Assembly: GCA_946803715.1 (NCBI GenBank)
Contig: CAMPET010000019.1
Coordinates: forward strand, 436,455 to 463,944
Reading direction: 5' to 3'
Length of the DNA: 27,490 nucleotides
Origin: Beroe ovata
Lineage: Eukaryota > Ctenophora > Nuda > Beroida > Beroidae
A program made the position numbers and the translations under genes. This document shows, one piece after another, positions 8,852-21,055 of this stretch. The notes below the pieces were generated by a model. The model saw only the letters and a list, made by a program, of their open reading frames with translations, ran no database searches and was not told the origin of the DNA. The stretch's first letter is position 1; each line of letters opens with the position of its first letter.

Positions 8852-9221
8852 TTTGAGAGGCTTATTTAAACTTAAACTAAATCATTCATTAAGTTTTGCA
8901 TGATTTTCACGCATTATGCACATATATTACACGTCGAGAGTGCTATTTAAAGTGAAACTAGTCTGGATTGATGGAGCGAACTGAATAATAACTGTTTATA
9001 ACGAACGCACACACATACATACACACACGTTTCGAGATCGTGTGTTACACATGTAACACGCCTATCCCTGATGATGGAGTTTTAAAGTTTTAAATTTCCG
9101 ACTCTCTGGTGGTGCCAAAGGTCAGACTTGTGTCGTCGGAAGGTCCGCTCAAGGGCTAAACATATGTATTCAATGATGAGTTTTTTATTATAATTATTCA
9201 TGTCAAATAATTTCCCTTGGG
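8852..9221. other. non-coding stretch with CA-rich patch and a palindrome
   Basis: A short CA/TACA patch lies at 9007-9028. GTGTTACA-CA-TGTAACAC at 9042-9059 is an 8-bp-arm inverted repeat. Confidence 0.6.
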
Positions 9222-9235
9222 ATGATCATGATCAT
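9222..9235. repeat. 14-bp perfect palindrome ATGATCATGATCAT
   Basis: Self-complementary over all 14 bases. Confidence 0.7.
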
Positions 9236-10304
9236 TGCCCAAATCTCGATCCTATGTGATCGGGAATAAGCCGCACTTGGAAATATCCAGAACTGAAAAC
9301 TCCCGGACTTTCATCCCAGTTATACCGTGGAATTGATTTCATCCTCATTTCACAGGAACGGGAAATATGAACACGAATATCTCACATTCCTCAAATACTC
9401 CCTCACCATGGTATTATTGCTGGACCGCGCGGTTCCCACGGGCCATCGGAAGTGGATAATGGTCTCGAATAAGTAGCAGTTCCACCACAACATGAAAATA
9501 TGTTTGCCCTAAAACCGAACAGGAATCCCAAATTTAACTTTAAGACGATGCTGAAGAATTGCAGTTACCTATAATAATAGGGCGATATATGAGAGGGTGG
9601 GAAGAACGTAGGAAGAAGCAAGTGATGCGGGTTATCGGAAACTTTTGAACAGAAAAGATTGCATAACAGCCATGAATGTGTGTGTGTGTGTGTTTTTCAA
9701 TTAGTACTAGCTTCAACCGTGTTTGAGTCCGCTGGCAAAAAGGTTGATGTGCAGGCCTAATAACTTTCAATTTGAATTGGGTCAATTCTGAACTAAAGGG
9801 ATCTTAATATTCTGAGCGCTTTTTTGTGAAAATATGTTCTACGACAACCGTACTTTTCAATCACTGATCGAACACGACATGTCTCAAGAAAATATGTAAT
9901 TAGGAAATTTCGGAGATTTTTGGTACTGTAAATGAGGTTTTCTGCTACTCTTCCCATCTTTACTCTAGCGGGTGTCTAGCTTTCATGCCTATTTGGACTG
10001 ATTTTTTGAAGAATATGGTCACGAACTTCAAAAACTTGTCTAGAATTGGCAACGGTTCACAATTTATAATTAACACGTGATTCTGAAAATACCTCTCCAT
10101 AATTTGATGAATTTTTCTGTGTTTTGACCCCTCACAGAGAACTCCACTCCAATAATTTCTGGTTCAACTAAATCTGAAACTTAGTAAAATTCCAATATGG
10201 ATAATAGTGATTTGTTGTCTAGATTAGAGAGTTCAACTCGAATTAATCATGAAGACCACAATGTTTATCCCCCTTCTTCGTGTTCATTGCGCTACGGGGT
10301 CTTT
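9236..10304. other. non-coding stretch with short (TG)8 microsatellite
   Basis: A (TG)8 tract lies at 9677-9692 and a CACGTG at 10074. Nothing else is recognised. Confidence 0.6.
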
Positions 10305-10440
10305 ATTCTGAGTGGGCTCAATCCTCATAAATAGGCTTCGTACTGAGTGGGCTCAATCCTCAAATATCGGCTCCATATTACTGACTGGGCTCAATCCTCG
10401 AATATCGGCTACATATTGAGAGGGCTCAATGCTTGAGTGA
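10305..10440. repeat. 35-38-bp minisatellite, about four copies
   Basis: The core GGGCTCAAT recurs with GGG at 10314, 10349, 10387 and 10422 (spacings 35, 38, 35). Flanking words CTGAGTGGGCTCAATCCTC and ATATCGGCT are shared between units. Copies have drifted, so the array is old. Confidence 0.85.
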
Positions 10441-10525
10441 GATCAGTTTATGGTCGGCCAATCTCGAACCTCCATAGCGCTGATGTGGTCTCTTGGATCC
10501 TGCGCCATAAATTTGGTGGTTTAAG

Positions 10526-10553
10526 AACCAATCACATGACGCCATGATTGGTT
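10526..10553. promoter_or_regulatory. inverted CCAAT pair
   Basis: AACCAATCA (10526-10534) and TGATTGGTT (10545-10553) are perfect 9-bp reverse complements with a 10-nt spacer, presenting two opposed NF-Y-type CCAAT boxes. Similar opposed pairs occur at 1473-1488 and 21101-21116. Confidence 0.5.
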
Positions 10554-12848
10554 AGTTTCCATGATGACAGATATATTTCTAACCATATATTCACTTCGTA
10601 TACCAGCTTGTCTGTTTCAGTTACCCGTGAATAGCCACCCCAAAAAACGTGTGAAATCTCTTCCCTCAACCCATCACACTCGGTTTAAACTGTATAAACC
10701 GTATTTTACCGGAACCGGGCAGATGAACTTAGCAGGAAATATGTGATTTATTATGGTGCAGGGAATTGCTTTCGACAGATAAATTCCACATGAGTTTTTA
10801 TATCCCTGCGGTGGTTGAATACGATTTTGAGCAATATGGGTATGACTCCCGTGGTATATCACAGGTGCAACAGTTTTATTTTGAGAGTTTTATATACGTT
10901 TACACGTTTATCCCTCACAATCTATCGGTGTGGTTTCGTATGAAGCATAACGTATTTTCCCACTCCCCACCACCACCTTTCACCACCTTACAATTTAACC
11001 GCTACCAGCTTTTCCACTTATTTGAGCATAGCGTCTCAAATCGAAGTTGAATCCCCCGTTCACAAACGAAGTTGGATTGGTTAAGTTAACCAATGGTTAG
11101 TCTGATATTTTATCAGATGGTCTGAGATTTATACCTGATGATGGCTTCAGCTCCGTTTTCTGTTTACATCGCAGATCTACTGAATTGTGATGAATCATTT
11201 CCCGGTCATGAATTGTTGTGATTGCTTTACCTGCTCATTCCTCTGATCTAAACTGACATTTAGTAGTTCCGCACATGTATCACGGTTTTCTCCATTGTGC
11301 ATATTGTGCTTCCTCCATTTATCATTTCCGATAAGCTCTTGCCACGCGTGATATAAGTGAAAACTACTGCACTTCACCTTGTTTTTTCGAAACACGCTAC
11401 CGATAACTGCGTTTTTTCTCCCCCTCCTGTTTTGTTTATCTTATCTACTCAAATCTTAGTTTTATCCGGAACAAACCAGTATACCACTACCCGACGCGTT
11501 TAGTTAGAATTCTTGTTACGGACATTCCACACCATGAAAAGACGGAATATTAGTAGATCGAGGTGTTATTTAGACTGCTTTTCCTGGTAATATGACCAGA
11601 TCACTCTCTTCATTATTTACCCTAAGTGATCTACTCTTCAGTCGTAAATAGCGATAGTAGCCTATGCAACGTCATATAATGGTTTGTTCTCTGGGTTTTA
11701 TCGGTGACCTAATTCGGACTTCCTTGATTTCATGAATTCATCACACTTCACCACATTCCGGTTATCGGCAGAGTCGTGATTATTCGACTTATTAGCACGA
11801 GTTTTCATTGATTGTCTACATTTGTGAGATTTGGTGTGGAGCTATTGTATACAGCTATTTGTCAGAGCACCTCCCAGGATAGTTTCTATTTTCTATAGTT
11901 TCTATATTTTCACTACAATTTTCCCCTTATCAGAAATAAGTGGAACAATGCGGAGTCCAAATATTCGATGTTGTGTATTTGATCATCGACACATGAGATT
12001 TTGATTGTTGGAGCTGGACCCAACCTTTCGTTACAACGTCGACTTATCATAGCTCAGTCACCCTAAAATTCCATGAACACCATTCATCTTGTAACCGATA
12101 CCCCACAAGCATAAATATTTGAATTCTGAACGCGTCAATTAGTTCAAAACTGGATTAACCAAGCACACAGACGCAGTTGATCACTATAATATATGCTTTT
12201 TGGATATTTCAAATGATTTTAATAATGGTTATGATATAAGCTACCGCGATAGTTATGATCAACTCTTGGGTCTCATTTGAAATGGTACTCTGATTTTCGC
12301 TCCCCCCAAGCTTAAAATTTTGTGCTCGCAGTTAGGCTGTCATGTAAAGTATTTCTTTCCGTATGATAATCCCGATTTATATCAATCCGGTTATATTTCA
12401 GACTAGTTTTGCTTCTGCAGCTGGTGTGGTGGTTGAATTTTGAACAGACAGACACACAAACGCGATCATTTTTGATATTTTCCTCGACCTGTTTTGCGCA
12501 TCATGAGCGTTTCCTTTTTGAGGTAGTTATTCAATATCCACTTATTATAATTCATGAGCGTTACATAAAATAGCACATTATAAAAGTGTGAGGATATATC
12601 TTTGCAATTTAAATGAAACATGAGTCATAATTATAACCCCCCGTTTTTTACATAACCTCATCCCTGCTGATCCCCACCTTCTCGCTCTCTCTTTTAACAG
12701 CTGCGACCTATTTAAACGCACGTGCACATTCGCGACTCTGTTATGAGCTCCATCTTTCAGCATTTCATCCATATCATTGACCAACAATATATATAGATGT
12801 TCATTGATCATTTATGCCCATGAACACGTTTACACACATACATATCGG
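10554..12848. other. non-coding stretch, one ambiguous minus-strand frame
   Basis: A 66-codon minus-strand frame at 11195-11395 starts with ATG, has balanced composition (CAELLNVSLDQRNEQ) and crosses a donor-like GAGCAG|GTAAAG, but lacks a convincing acceptor. CACGTG at 12719. No other feature is supported. Confidence 0.4.
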
Positions 12849-12858
12849 CCCCCCCCCC
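12849..12858. repeat. C10 homopolymer
   Basis: Ten consecutive C just before the duplicated segment, a place where assembly could have slipped. Confidence 0.8.
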
Positions 12859-12863
12859 GATCT

Positions 12864-13495
12864 CAATTCTATCAAATTCTCCTCCCCGAAGTGTGATCAA
12901 TAATAGCGTGGCGCGCACGCACGTGCTCATGTATACTTCACACATGTTATACGGGATGATAGAGTGGTGTTTTTGGGTGTCTCCTGCATGATAGTTAATT
13001 ATTATAAGTACGGTATGCGTAGCAGCATGCGGACCTTGAGCAAGTGTCACTTGCTTTTATGGAATGATCATTTTTGCGATTTGACCCGATCTTCTGAATT
13101 CCATTCCTTCCTAGCTCAGCCTATTTCTATAAAACCTAGATTTATAATCCAGGAAAGTTATCAACATAATCCTCATNCAATTCTATCAAATTCTCCTCCC
13201 CGAAGTGTGATCAATAATAGCGTGGCGCGCCGCACGTGCTCATGTATACTTCACACATGTTATATGGGATGATAGAGTGGTGTTTTTGGGTGTCTCCTGC
13301 ATGATAGTTAATTATTATAAGTACGGTAGGCGTAGCAGCATGCGGACCTTGAGCAAGTGTCACTTGCTTTTATGGAATGATCATGAGGATTTTTGCGATT
13401 TGACCCGATATTCTGTATTCCATTCCTTCCTAGCTCAGCCTATTTCTATAAAACCTAGATTTTTAATCCAGGAAAGTTATCAACATAATCCTCAT
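12864..13495. repeat. near-identical tandem duplication split by an n (likely false duplication)
   Basis: Copy 1 (12864-13176, 313 bp) and copy 2 (13178-13495, 318 bp) both begin CAATTCTATCAAATTC and end CAACATAATCCTCAT. A single n at 13177 sits exactly between them. They differ by about five substitutions, a one-base indel near 12917/13230 and a six-base insertion (GAGGAT) near 13385. This is the pattern of two haplotypes left side by side at a contig join. A genuine recent duplication is the alternative. The two overlapping frames starting MVFLGVSCM are simply the same frame seen twice. Confidence 0.85.
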
Positions 13496-13869
13496 TATAG
13501 ATAACTGAAGCTGCTATAATGGAATCGAAAACAGCTTTCTAACACCCCATCTCCCTCACAATCTATCATGTAACATCACATCATGGTAAATATAGATCCA
13601 GCTCAACATGATATAGTCTGATAAACGGAGTTGACCACCCCCCCTTGTCCGCCCCTTTATTCAAGCCACCCCTTCAATTTATTTGACAATTAAATCACCA
13701 TTACCCGATGATACATATGTTTATCAGTGTCCCAAAGAATTTGAAACCACATGGAATTAATGGGGAACTGGTATAGCGAGAGAATTGTTATCCCAGCACT
13801 ATTATACGCGTAATCCTGATTGTGAGCTTATTGAATTACAGTAACACGCGATCCGCCGCGACTTTGCTT
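13496..13869. other. non-coding stretch, C-rich in the middle
   Basis: C-rich words at 13636-13675 (CCACCCCCCC, GCCCC, CCACCCC). No gene seen. Confidence 0.5.
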
Positions 13870-13967
13870 ATGTGTGTGTGTCTGTCTGTCTGTGTGTGCG
13901 TTTGTGTGCATCTGTGTCTGTTTATGGCTCTATGTGTCTTGTTTGTGATTTTGTGTCTGTTTATGGC

Positions 13968-14013
<46 letters not shown>
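13870..14013. repeat. compound TG-rich microsatellite
   Basis: TG, TCTG and TTTG repeats ending in a pure (GT) tract at 13980-14005. An internal 17-bp duplication TGTGTCTGTTTATGGCT occurs at 13913 and 13952 (39-bp spacing), a sign of slippage. The His/Thr- and Val/Cys-rich frames across it on both strands are artefacts. Confidence 0.9.
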
Positions 14014-14014
<1 letters not shown>

Positions 14015-15148
14015 CCATTTGTTCGCGTTTCTTCAACCGAAGCACATGTGTAACATGGAAGTTCGGTGATTGATACGACATAAAAGACCGTCGAGAAATT
14101 GATTCTTGTTCTCATGGCGCCACGTGTGTCGTGTGTGTGTGCCGCGCATATCGTTCAAGGCGGGATGAAACAATAGTTTGCCAAAATTCTGTGATGATCC
14201 TCAAATTCGGGGAATTTCATTTGCTCAGCACTTATTTAGCACTCCGTGATATTGGGTATTCAATCTACTCCACTTGACGCTGTTATAAAGCAGTGATCTC
14301 GCTAAACCTTGGCTAAACTAGGTTTCTAAACATACAATTATTTAATCATAGCTGATATCACCTATTAGCAGCACCCTCTGACAGCAGCTAAATGGTGTGC
14401 GCCGATCGAAATGTCGATTCAACTTCATATAATATTGGTTCTCTGAGCAATCAATATATGCCGTCAATATTTATGAAATTGTTACGAATATATATAATAC
14501 TCTGAGAGGGTCAATTTAGAACACGCGTATCCTAGGTATATGATTAGTCCCCCTCTAATTGGGCTGTTATTGACGATGTTAAATCAGTAATTTGCTCCAG
14601 ATTGATCAGAGCGACGATGAACTGCGATAATTATAGGGTTCTAAATTAGATCATCAGTCAGTAGCCGGCTCCTCAATTAAGAATATTTAGGGGGATTGAT
14701 CTAGTATGTTTCGTCACTTTGTTGATGTCGCAGTGCGGATATGATCGAAAAGTAGCACGTGCATCTTCATAAAGTTATATCCGTACAGGCATACCTCCCA
14801 TGGAAATGTACGCGGTGTTGAAATTATCATAGCGATTTTATTTTTCACCCCCTACGCGGACCTTGCAAACCATCAAGTGCGTATTCTCATTATTATACCC
14901 CTTCTTTGTTCTCAAAAATGAAATTGACACGTTCCAGTGAGGTATGACACCTAATAAGCTATACTTTGTTTAGTTTAACTCCTCTACTCTCCTAGTCTCT
15001 CCTTCTCGCAGCTGCGTACTTCATTTTAGCATTTTATAGGCGACATAATAGCTGTGATTTTGTTCCATTCTTCACCCGTACAAACAATTCACCTGGAGAC
15101 AATTCACAAATAAACATCCATATTTTAGCATGACAGTATTACACCTAT
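14014..15148. other. non-coding stretch
   Basis: CACGTG at 14121 (followed by a short GTGTGTGTG patch) and 14756. Nothing else recognised. Confidence 0.5.
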
Positions 15149-15180
15149 CACTATCTTATAGACTATCTTAGACTATCTTA
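15149..15180. repeat. short ACTATCTTA tandem repeat
   Basis: CACTATCTTA at 15149, then GACTATCTTA exactly twice at 15161 and 15171. Confidence 0.8.
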
Positions 15181-16185
15181 CACTTAAGCCACTATCTATA
15201 ATAATGGAGTGAATATGACGGGTCTGTGAACTCCGTGTACTGCCTTTCGTGCAGTTTTCACAGCGCTGGCGTATTTTTCCATTCGTCAACGATTTCACAT
15301 AATTTTGGGGCCGTTTAACACCTGACGTGGAGCAGCAATTGCTCTGAAGTTGCTCAGATTCCACGTGAACGTGCTGTTCTGATTCCTCATGCGTCGCGCG
15401 TTACTGCCGTGCATGTTGTTTCACGCGGTGTTACTGGAAATATGCAACAATACGCCACTTTAAATACGCCACACTGTAAATCAATTAGGTATACCCCTGG
15501 CGATGGAATGATACCTATTTCACAGCGACTTCTATAGTTGATTATCTAGCATCGCAGTAGAATATGGTATAGCGCTGAATCCAGTACATGGAATTCAATC
15601 TCAATAGTATATTTATAGTTCACTTTCTTTAGTACTTTCCCAATTTGGGTAGTGTTTAGTGGGATTAATTGTGGTCGTCGATTCCGAGAAAGGTTTTTCA
15701 CGAATGATTCGGGAAAGTGATTCCCATGAGTTTTTGTGATGCACGTCTCTGGAGGACCCTCTACTAGCTATTTATAGTGTATTTAGTTGTTAATTAAGAA
15801 AAACTTTATCAGGTCCCCGCCTTTTTGTTAAATTGGGAATGCTTGCGAAACTATTTTTTCCAAAAAGCCTTTTCATACCCTCACCACATACTTAAAAGAC
15901 TTAATAAATGCTCTGATGATCGCGCCCCTTTTTAATTGACAACATGCTAAACAAGATCACAGATGGACATTTTACGGACTTTTTTACTGGGAAACCAATT
16001 TTCTTAAAAGGTTTTTTGAACACATTTTCCGGCACTATTTTTCCGAAAATCATTTCATCGCCATCTGTTCTAGTTTGTAAGGTGTTTCCGCGAGAAAACA
16101 GGTTTCTCCTCTTTCGAGGGATAATATTAATAGGGAGTCTCCTGTTTTCCGCCACATATTATCATCTTTCATTGATCATCCATCC
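15181..16185. other. non-coding stretch
   Basis: CACGTG at 15362. An 84-codon minus-strand frame (15901-16155) is rich in K, R and E because the plus strand is pyrimidine-rich here. It starts with GTG and has no splice context, so it is not called. Confidence 0.4.
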
Positions 16186-16298
16186 CTTAGTCTAAGACCT
16201 CAAACCACGCATCTAGCCCAAATATCTCATCAATATAACCCAAGTCTAATGCCCATATCTCACCTCAATAATATATCAGCTATCCCAAGTCTAACCCC
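16186..16298. repeat. degenerate 45-54-bp repeat
   Basis: AGTCTAA recurs at 16189, 16243 and 16288. CCCAAGTCTAA is exact at 16239 and 16284, and ATATCTCA occurs at 16222 and 16255. Confidence 0.6.
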
Positions 16299-16500
16299 AA
16301 AAACCATACAGCAATTGGGCGTGGTCACAATAGGGCCCCGGTCTCGTACAGCGTTTATGCTTGTTTAATTTACTGATTATTCAGTAGCTATAAACATATG
16401 ATTCCATGCAGTAAGCGCTCTATTATATTGGTCAAATTAATGTAACGTCTAGTATTGATAATTTAGGCGTGTTGACCGTAGGGTGGGGGCTGTTAGAATC

Positions 16501-16548
16501 TGCGTGCTTGTAGGTATGAAAATCAGGGTGCGTGTGTTTGTAGGTATG
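16501..16548. repeat. 30-bp direct repeat pair
   Basis: TTGTAGGTATG at 16508 and 16538, each preceded by TGCGTG (16501 and 16529). Confidence 0.7.
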
Positions 16549-17229
16549 TGTGTTTTTCACAATTTACAAGCATCCTATGATTTCTCCTCATGAATTCGAC
16601 CAAATCTTGCCTCCCTGCTTTTATAGCCGTTGCGATTCATTACGTGGATTGCGTTTTTTGCCATTATTATTAGTTCGATTTCATTCATTCCTTACACCCC
16701 TGAGGAGAATGGCCGAAATTTCTTGAAAAGACTGAATTATTATTGCAATAATTTCCGCGCACGCTCACGCTTCCCAGGGGCACATACAATGGACTTCAAT
16801 TTAATCTCAACCTCATGCCCGGCAAGAAGTGTGTGTGCGGGTTTATTATTGGCAATTCTAGTGATCACAGGCTCAGCATGGGCTATACTGCGGATAGAAA
16901 CCTTCTCAAGGGCTCTATAACTTTTTGTGGAGACTTCTTTCAATTGTAATTAATAAAAAAGTGATCTCACGCGAGATTTGCTTCAATTTGACAAAAGGCT
17001 TGATCTTGCGACGATTAATGAAATCTTTTGACTTCAACTTGAAGTTCAAGCACAGATTTAATATCAATATTCCTCCACATCAGTATTTCATTTCGCTTCA
17101 AACTTAGGGAGAATAAGCCATTGCATGATTAAAATGCTTTGTGATTCCATGGCAAAGGTGTTTATTATGTCTGGATTAGAAAGCACTTTAATCATGAAAT
17201 TTCAACCCGTGCCGCGCGTCTTTTGTTCC
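16549..17229. other. non-coding stretch
   Basis: A 96-codon frame at 16630-16920 starts with TTG and has two hydrophobic stretches, but its length is within chance expectation and no splice or promoter support is visible. Confidence 0.4.
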
Positions 17230-17437
17230 CACGTGCTCATTCCGATCTTGTGCCATTGATTTTTGGCGTTTTTATCACGTGATTTTCCAACGTCTTTGTT
17301 TTATGCCCCCCATTTATCATCAGTGTCATCTGGATTTGTTAGTGGTCAGAAATCATCCAAAGATGCCGAGTTGATTTTTTCCGGAAGCAGAGGCATATTC
17401 CGGTATATATTTGATACCAACAAACTATCAGATACAT

Positions 17438-17481
17438 GCTGCACGTGCCATGTTGTTTACCATGGAAACAGCACGTGCAGC
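17438..17481. repeat. 11-bp-arm stem-loop of two E-boxes around an X-box-like loop
   Basis: GCTGCACGTGC (17438-17448) and GCACGTGCAGC (17471-17481) are perfect reverse complements. The 22-nt loop contains TTTACCATGGAAAC, one mismatch from the RFX X-box consensus, and TGTTT/AAACA that could extend the fold. Confidence 0.65.
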
Positions 17482-17994
17482 TTTAGGCTAGTCTACATCA
17501 CGTGACAATATATATCGGTACAGATTTGCACATCAAGTTCGCCCGTCGTTAGTGGCCCCTGTCTTGTACCTCTGACACACCTTGACATATATAAACATCG
17601 AAATAATTAATATGATAACAATAACACAGCTGACGCTGTAGGGATTTTCGTCTGAAAATATACCGACTTCAGCACTGATTACTGAACACGTTTTTGCCAC
17701 GGTCTCTGCACGTGTTATTATATACCACAACATATTGTATGATCATACTTCAACCCAGTATACCAGGAGCCGAGATTTTAAACTCCCCCCGGCGAAACTT
17801 CCCATTGTTTCCTCCCTGTCACGTGATTAGTGCTGGTGAACTCTAACATATGAAGCCATTTGAATATACTAAATGTTATAGAATCTGCGCGGGGTACTAT
17901 CAGCTCTCTATATTTATTCATACGAAAACCCGTCGTGTTTCTGTCATAGTCTGACGCCGCATGGCGCGGGGGGTCGGTTTTTAGCATGCGCGAT

Positions 17995-18036
17995 ACACAC
18001 GCACGTATGAATGTATGTGTGTGCGTGTGTGTGTGG
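17995..18036. repeat. CA/TG microsatellite forming an inverted repeat
   Basis: ACACACGCAC (17995-18004) and GTGCGTGTGT (18021-18030) are perfect 10-bp reverse complements, within a short run of alternating purine-pyrimidine bases. Confidence 0.7.
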
Positions 18037-18237
18037 AGTTCGTGTTGTTTAATCTCAAAACACACAAGAGTTCAGCCTGGCCGCGGGGGGTGGTGTAAAT
18101 ATTGATTAGTTTAAACAACAACAAGTGACACACGGTATAAAACAATGCTCGATGGCGCTGCTCGACCAACTAAAGCGCTCCGCACTGGTTTGAATCACTG
18201 GTGTCTACCACTGACGTTCCATCCTGGCTATCACGTG

Positions 18238-18627
18238 ACAGTTCTGTACGATCCAATAGCATCATTTCACTCGTCCTGGGGTATGCTTGTTAACCCTAAA
18301 ACACTGTTTGAATTAATATATTGCTTTCAAAGGCTGTCCAAGATGTCCGCAGTACTACTACCCTTAAAACAGAGCTCCGACTTCGATCAGTGATCATTCT
18401 CGAGATTTTGTTGTGTTTCACGATCTTCACAAACTGATCACAAAAAACCGTGCCACAACTTTCTTTGACCCTCAAAAATTTCTACAGATAAGTTTTTCCA
18501 AAAAAATATGTAGTGTCTGTTATAGGCCTAGGGTTGTAACCGTGATATGCTTAGGCAGCAAATATGACGAATGTGTCTTCCTATAATAGTAAGTTCCTAT
18601 CCATCATGAACTTTCTGAGCTCATCAT
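18238..18627. other. non-coding stretch
   Basis: A GTAAGT at 18590 follows only a 34-nt open stretch after an AG, too little to call an exon. Confidence 0.4.
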
Positions 18628-18713
18628 ATGGTCTAGTATTATAGTAGACCATCAGTCTATTCTTTCACACACAGTAATTCTGCAGTACGTATAGAACTGC
18701 GATGAAGCGCAGT
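18628..18713. repeat. two adjacent small hairpins
   Basis: ATGGTCTA (18628-18635) pairs with TAGACCAT (18645-18652) and the inner bases almost continue the palindrome. Then ACTGCG (18696-18701) pairs with CGCAGT (18708-18713) across a 6-nt loop. Confidence 0.55.
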
Positions 18714-20009
18714 GGTGAAAAACTGTCGGAGTTCTATATAGACTGCACCATTGTTCACTTCCACATCAATTCACATCGAACATATTTTGGTTTTTGACTT
18801 TCTCATATTATGAATGAACATTTTGGCATGTATTTTCCGACATATTTTAACACGAAGGATTGACATTCACCATTCGTTGGGTAGAATGAGCCCGGTGTCT
18901 ATTGAAATCGTCATTTTTCATCTCCGAGACGTGTTGAATTTAAACCAAAGACATATTATTCAGCAGTCTAGATTCAGCCTATGTTTATCCTAAAAACGTG
19001 TGACTATGATCATGATATAGTGCTACAAAAGTCAAAACACCTACTCTGATTTAACAGGTCTAGTATTTGAGTGATTCCATATGTCGAAACTGCTCGAGCA
19101 CTTATGTGTGATCTATAAAACTTAATGTAACGAATTTTATCTTACCTTTGAACTCCATTTCCCGTAACTGCGGTACACTGCGAATTAAGTTGGGTTCCGA
19201 TTATATTAATCAATCATCCAAATTTATTAATACGATCCATTTTTTCATTTTCAAGGATAAATTACTTCGATTACTTTCAAATTTGGAAATCTCTGGACCG
19301 CTTCGAGGGTCAGATTAAAGGCATATTTCGCGGAAAATCAATTTAAAATTCCGAACAATATATTGATTTGCACGGATTATGTCGTAATATAGTGCGAACT
19401 TTTTCTTTCGTTCCTCTAGCTGGTGTTGTCTATGCACTATGGGGAAATTAATGAATTTTCGCCATTATATGTGTTCTCCACTGGACTCATGTTGTGACGG
19501 CGTAGCACTCAAATTATGGTTACTTTTTAGCGGACCTGTGTAAATTTCGCCACGGTGAAAAGCATTATCGGATCAATTATTATTTGCTGCAGGAAAGATA
19601 GCCACTGACGCTGAACCGTAGAATAGTACGCTACTTTGGGGTCATCAGATACGTATACCTAGCTCCTGGCTGATCCATTTGAGTCATGCATGACCTCTGG
19701 TCCGTTGGATAGATAGTATCTCCTTGATATAACTGCGTACAATATGCCGGATTGAAGCAATATATCGGCCATGTGCGAAGTATATGTCGAATATACTTAT
19801 TTCAATGTCCACATTAAAATTGAACATTGAACCTTGGCATAATTATGTCCCTCATGCTGATAGGTGATATATAGGTGCCACAAATCCACCATGGGATCTG
19901 CTGATCATCACTAATTCCGCCCCCGGGATCGCGTGCCCCCACTTGATCTGTTACAGCATGATATTGCGATCTGTCAAATATATCAATGTTTATCATCATC
20001 ACTATATTA
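18714..20009. other. non-coding stretch
   Basis: No supported gene. On the minus strand TCAAAG|GTAAGA (near 19145) follows a short open frame (VPQLREMEFK), suggestive but too short to call. Confidence 0.4.
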
Positions 20010-20030
20010 GTCATACGTATGACACGTGTC
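20010..20030. repeat. two overlapping perfect palindromes
   Basis: GTCATACGTATGAC (20010-20023) overlaps GACACGTGTC (20021-20030) by three bases. The second contains an E-box. Confidence 0.7.
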
Positions 20031-21055
20031 TAATTTAGTTGTGACTAATTGGTTGAAATACACACATGTGGTGATAGGTATCATGAACTGTTCTGATCTC
20101 CGATACTTCTTGCTCCTTCATAAAATTTGTTTCATCTCTCCCCTCTCCCTCTCTCTTGACACCATCTGTCTGATATCTGCTTCAAATTAATGAAATCTTG
20201 TTCGTCATGCTAGGATCTGATCATATATGCATTTCTCAAATCTTTTTGATTATTTAGGTCTCGCGCGGCGCGCGCTCTCAGCATATCATGCGAGTCATGA
20301 ATCGTGCTGTATGGAGGCCATATAAAATCGCTACACGCTTGCTATGTGACAAATGTTCGGTCACAAATCTCATGTTTGGTCATCATCTTCCCATCATGAT
20401 ATGACACAACGTTAGATGATCGTGATGCAAGTTATAACTCGGGCGACGTGCAGCTGATAGTTTGGCTCATGCTGAAGAGGCACGTGCTGCTCCCGGATAC
20501 AGAAACTACACGTGTGATTTTCTCTCCGTCTGACCATGCAATTATATTTGGCAATGAAATTTAGGTTACGATATTGATTTTGTGAACACCGAGTCAAGCG
20601 ATCAGGATACAGAATTTTGAGAATCTGCGCGTCTAATTGCGGTTTTCCAATAATCCCATTACGGTTTCGCTTATGATAATAATAAACCAGCCCTATATCA
20701 CCAATCTCTATAATCGATGACCTCTAGATATTTATTCGTTACTCACTCTGAAATACAATTTAAAAACGCCCTATCCCGTCGTCTATTTTATCATCTCCTT
20801 CCCTCCTCCCCTCTCTCTACATTTGTACACTTTTGCGCGTCGTGAAAAATTATATCTTTTATCGAGCTTCCAAAAAGTTGAATTTCTGCACATTCCCGGT
20901 TTATATAGCATAGATTTGATTCCTGGTAAATTGATATTGTTAAACTTATTCGCCACGTTACTGAGTTTTAACCATGAAATCGGCCAAGTCTGGCATCGTA
21001 GCAGCCCAGCGCCCTCCTCCAAATCCCCCGTGATAATTTCTCTCTATAACTATAT
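20031..21055. other. non-coding stretch with E-boxes and a CG-alternating patch
   Basis: CACGTG at 20481 and 20509. CGCGCGGCGCGCGC-type sequence at 20262-20275. Polypyrimidine runs at 20136-20160 and 20785-20820. No gene supported. Confidence 0.5.

Larger units (their letters stand above)
17230..18237. promoter_or_regulatory. E-box cluster, eight CACGTG in 1 kb
   Basis: CACGTG at 17230, 17276, 17442, 17472, 17499, 17709, 17820 and 18232. Those at 17276, 17499, 17820 and 18232 are the longer TCACGTGA. Base composition alone predicts well under one in this length. The cluster ends about 85 bp after an ATG at 18145 that opens 82 codons following GGTATAAAAC, but that frame has no recognised domain. 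An enhancer or promoter bound by bHLH-Zip factors is the natural reading; a species-wide abundance of the word is the alternative. Confidence 0.45.

Noticed and set aside
12519-12526. TGAGGTAG, a let-7-like seed (also at 22566-22573)
   Set aside because: The rest of the mature let-7 sequence does not follow and no precursor hairpin is visible.
13822-14115. Overlapping frames rich in Val/Cys or His/Thr
   Set aside because: Translations of the TG microsatellite on both strands.
16630-16920. 96-codon frame with two hydrophobic segments
   Set aside because: TTG start, AT-rich hydrophobic composition and chance-level length.
18145-18393. 82-codon ATG frame after a TATA-like GGTATAAAAC
   Set aside because: Plausible start context, but no domain or splice support and several such frames are expected by chance.
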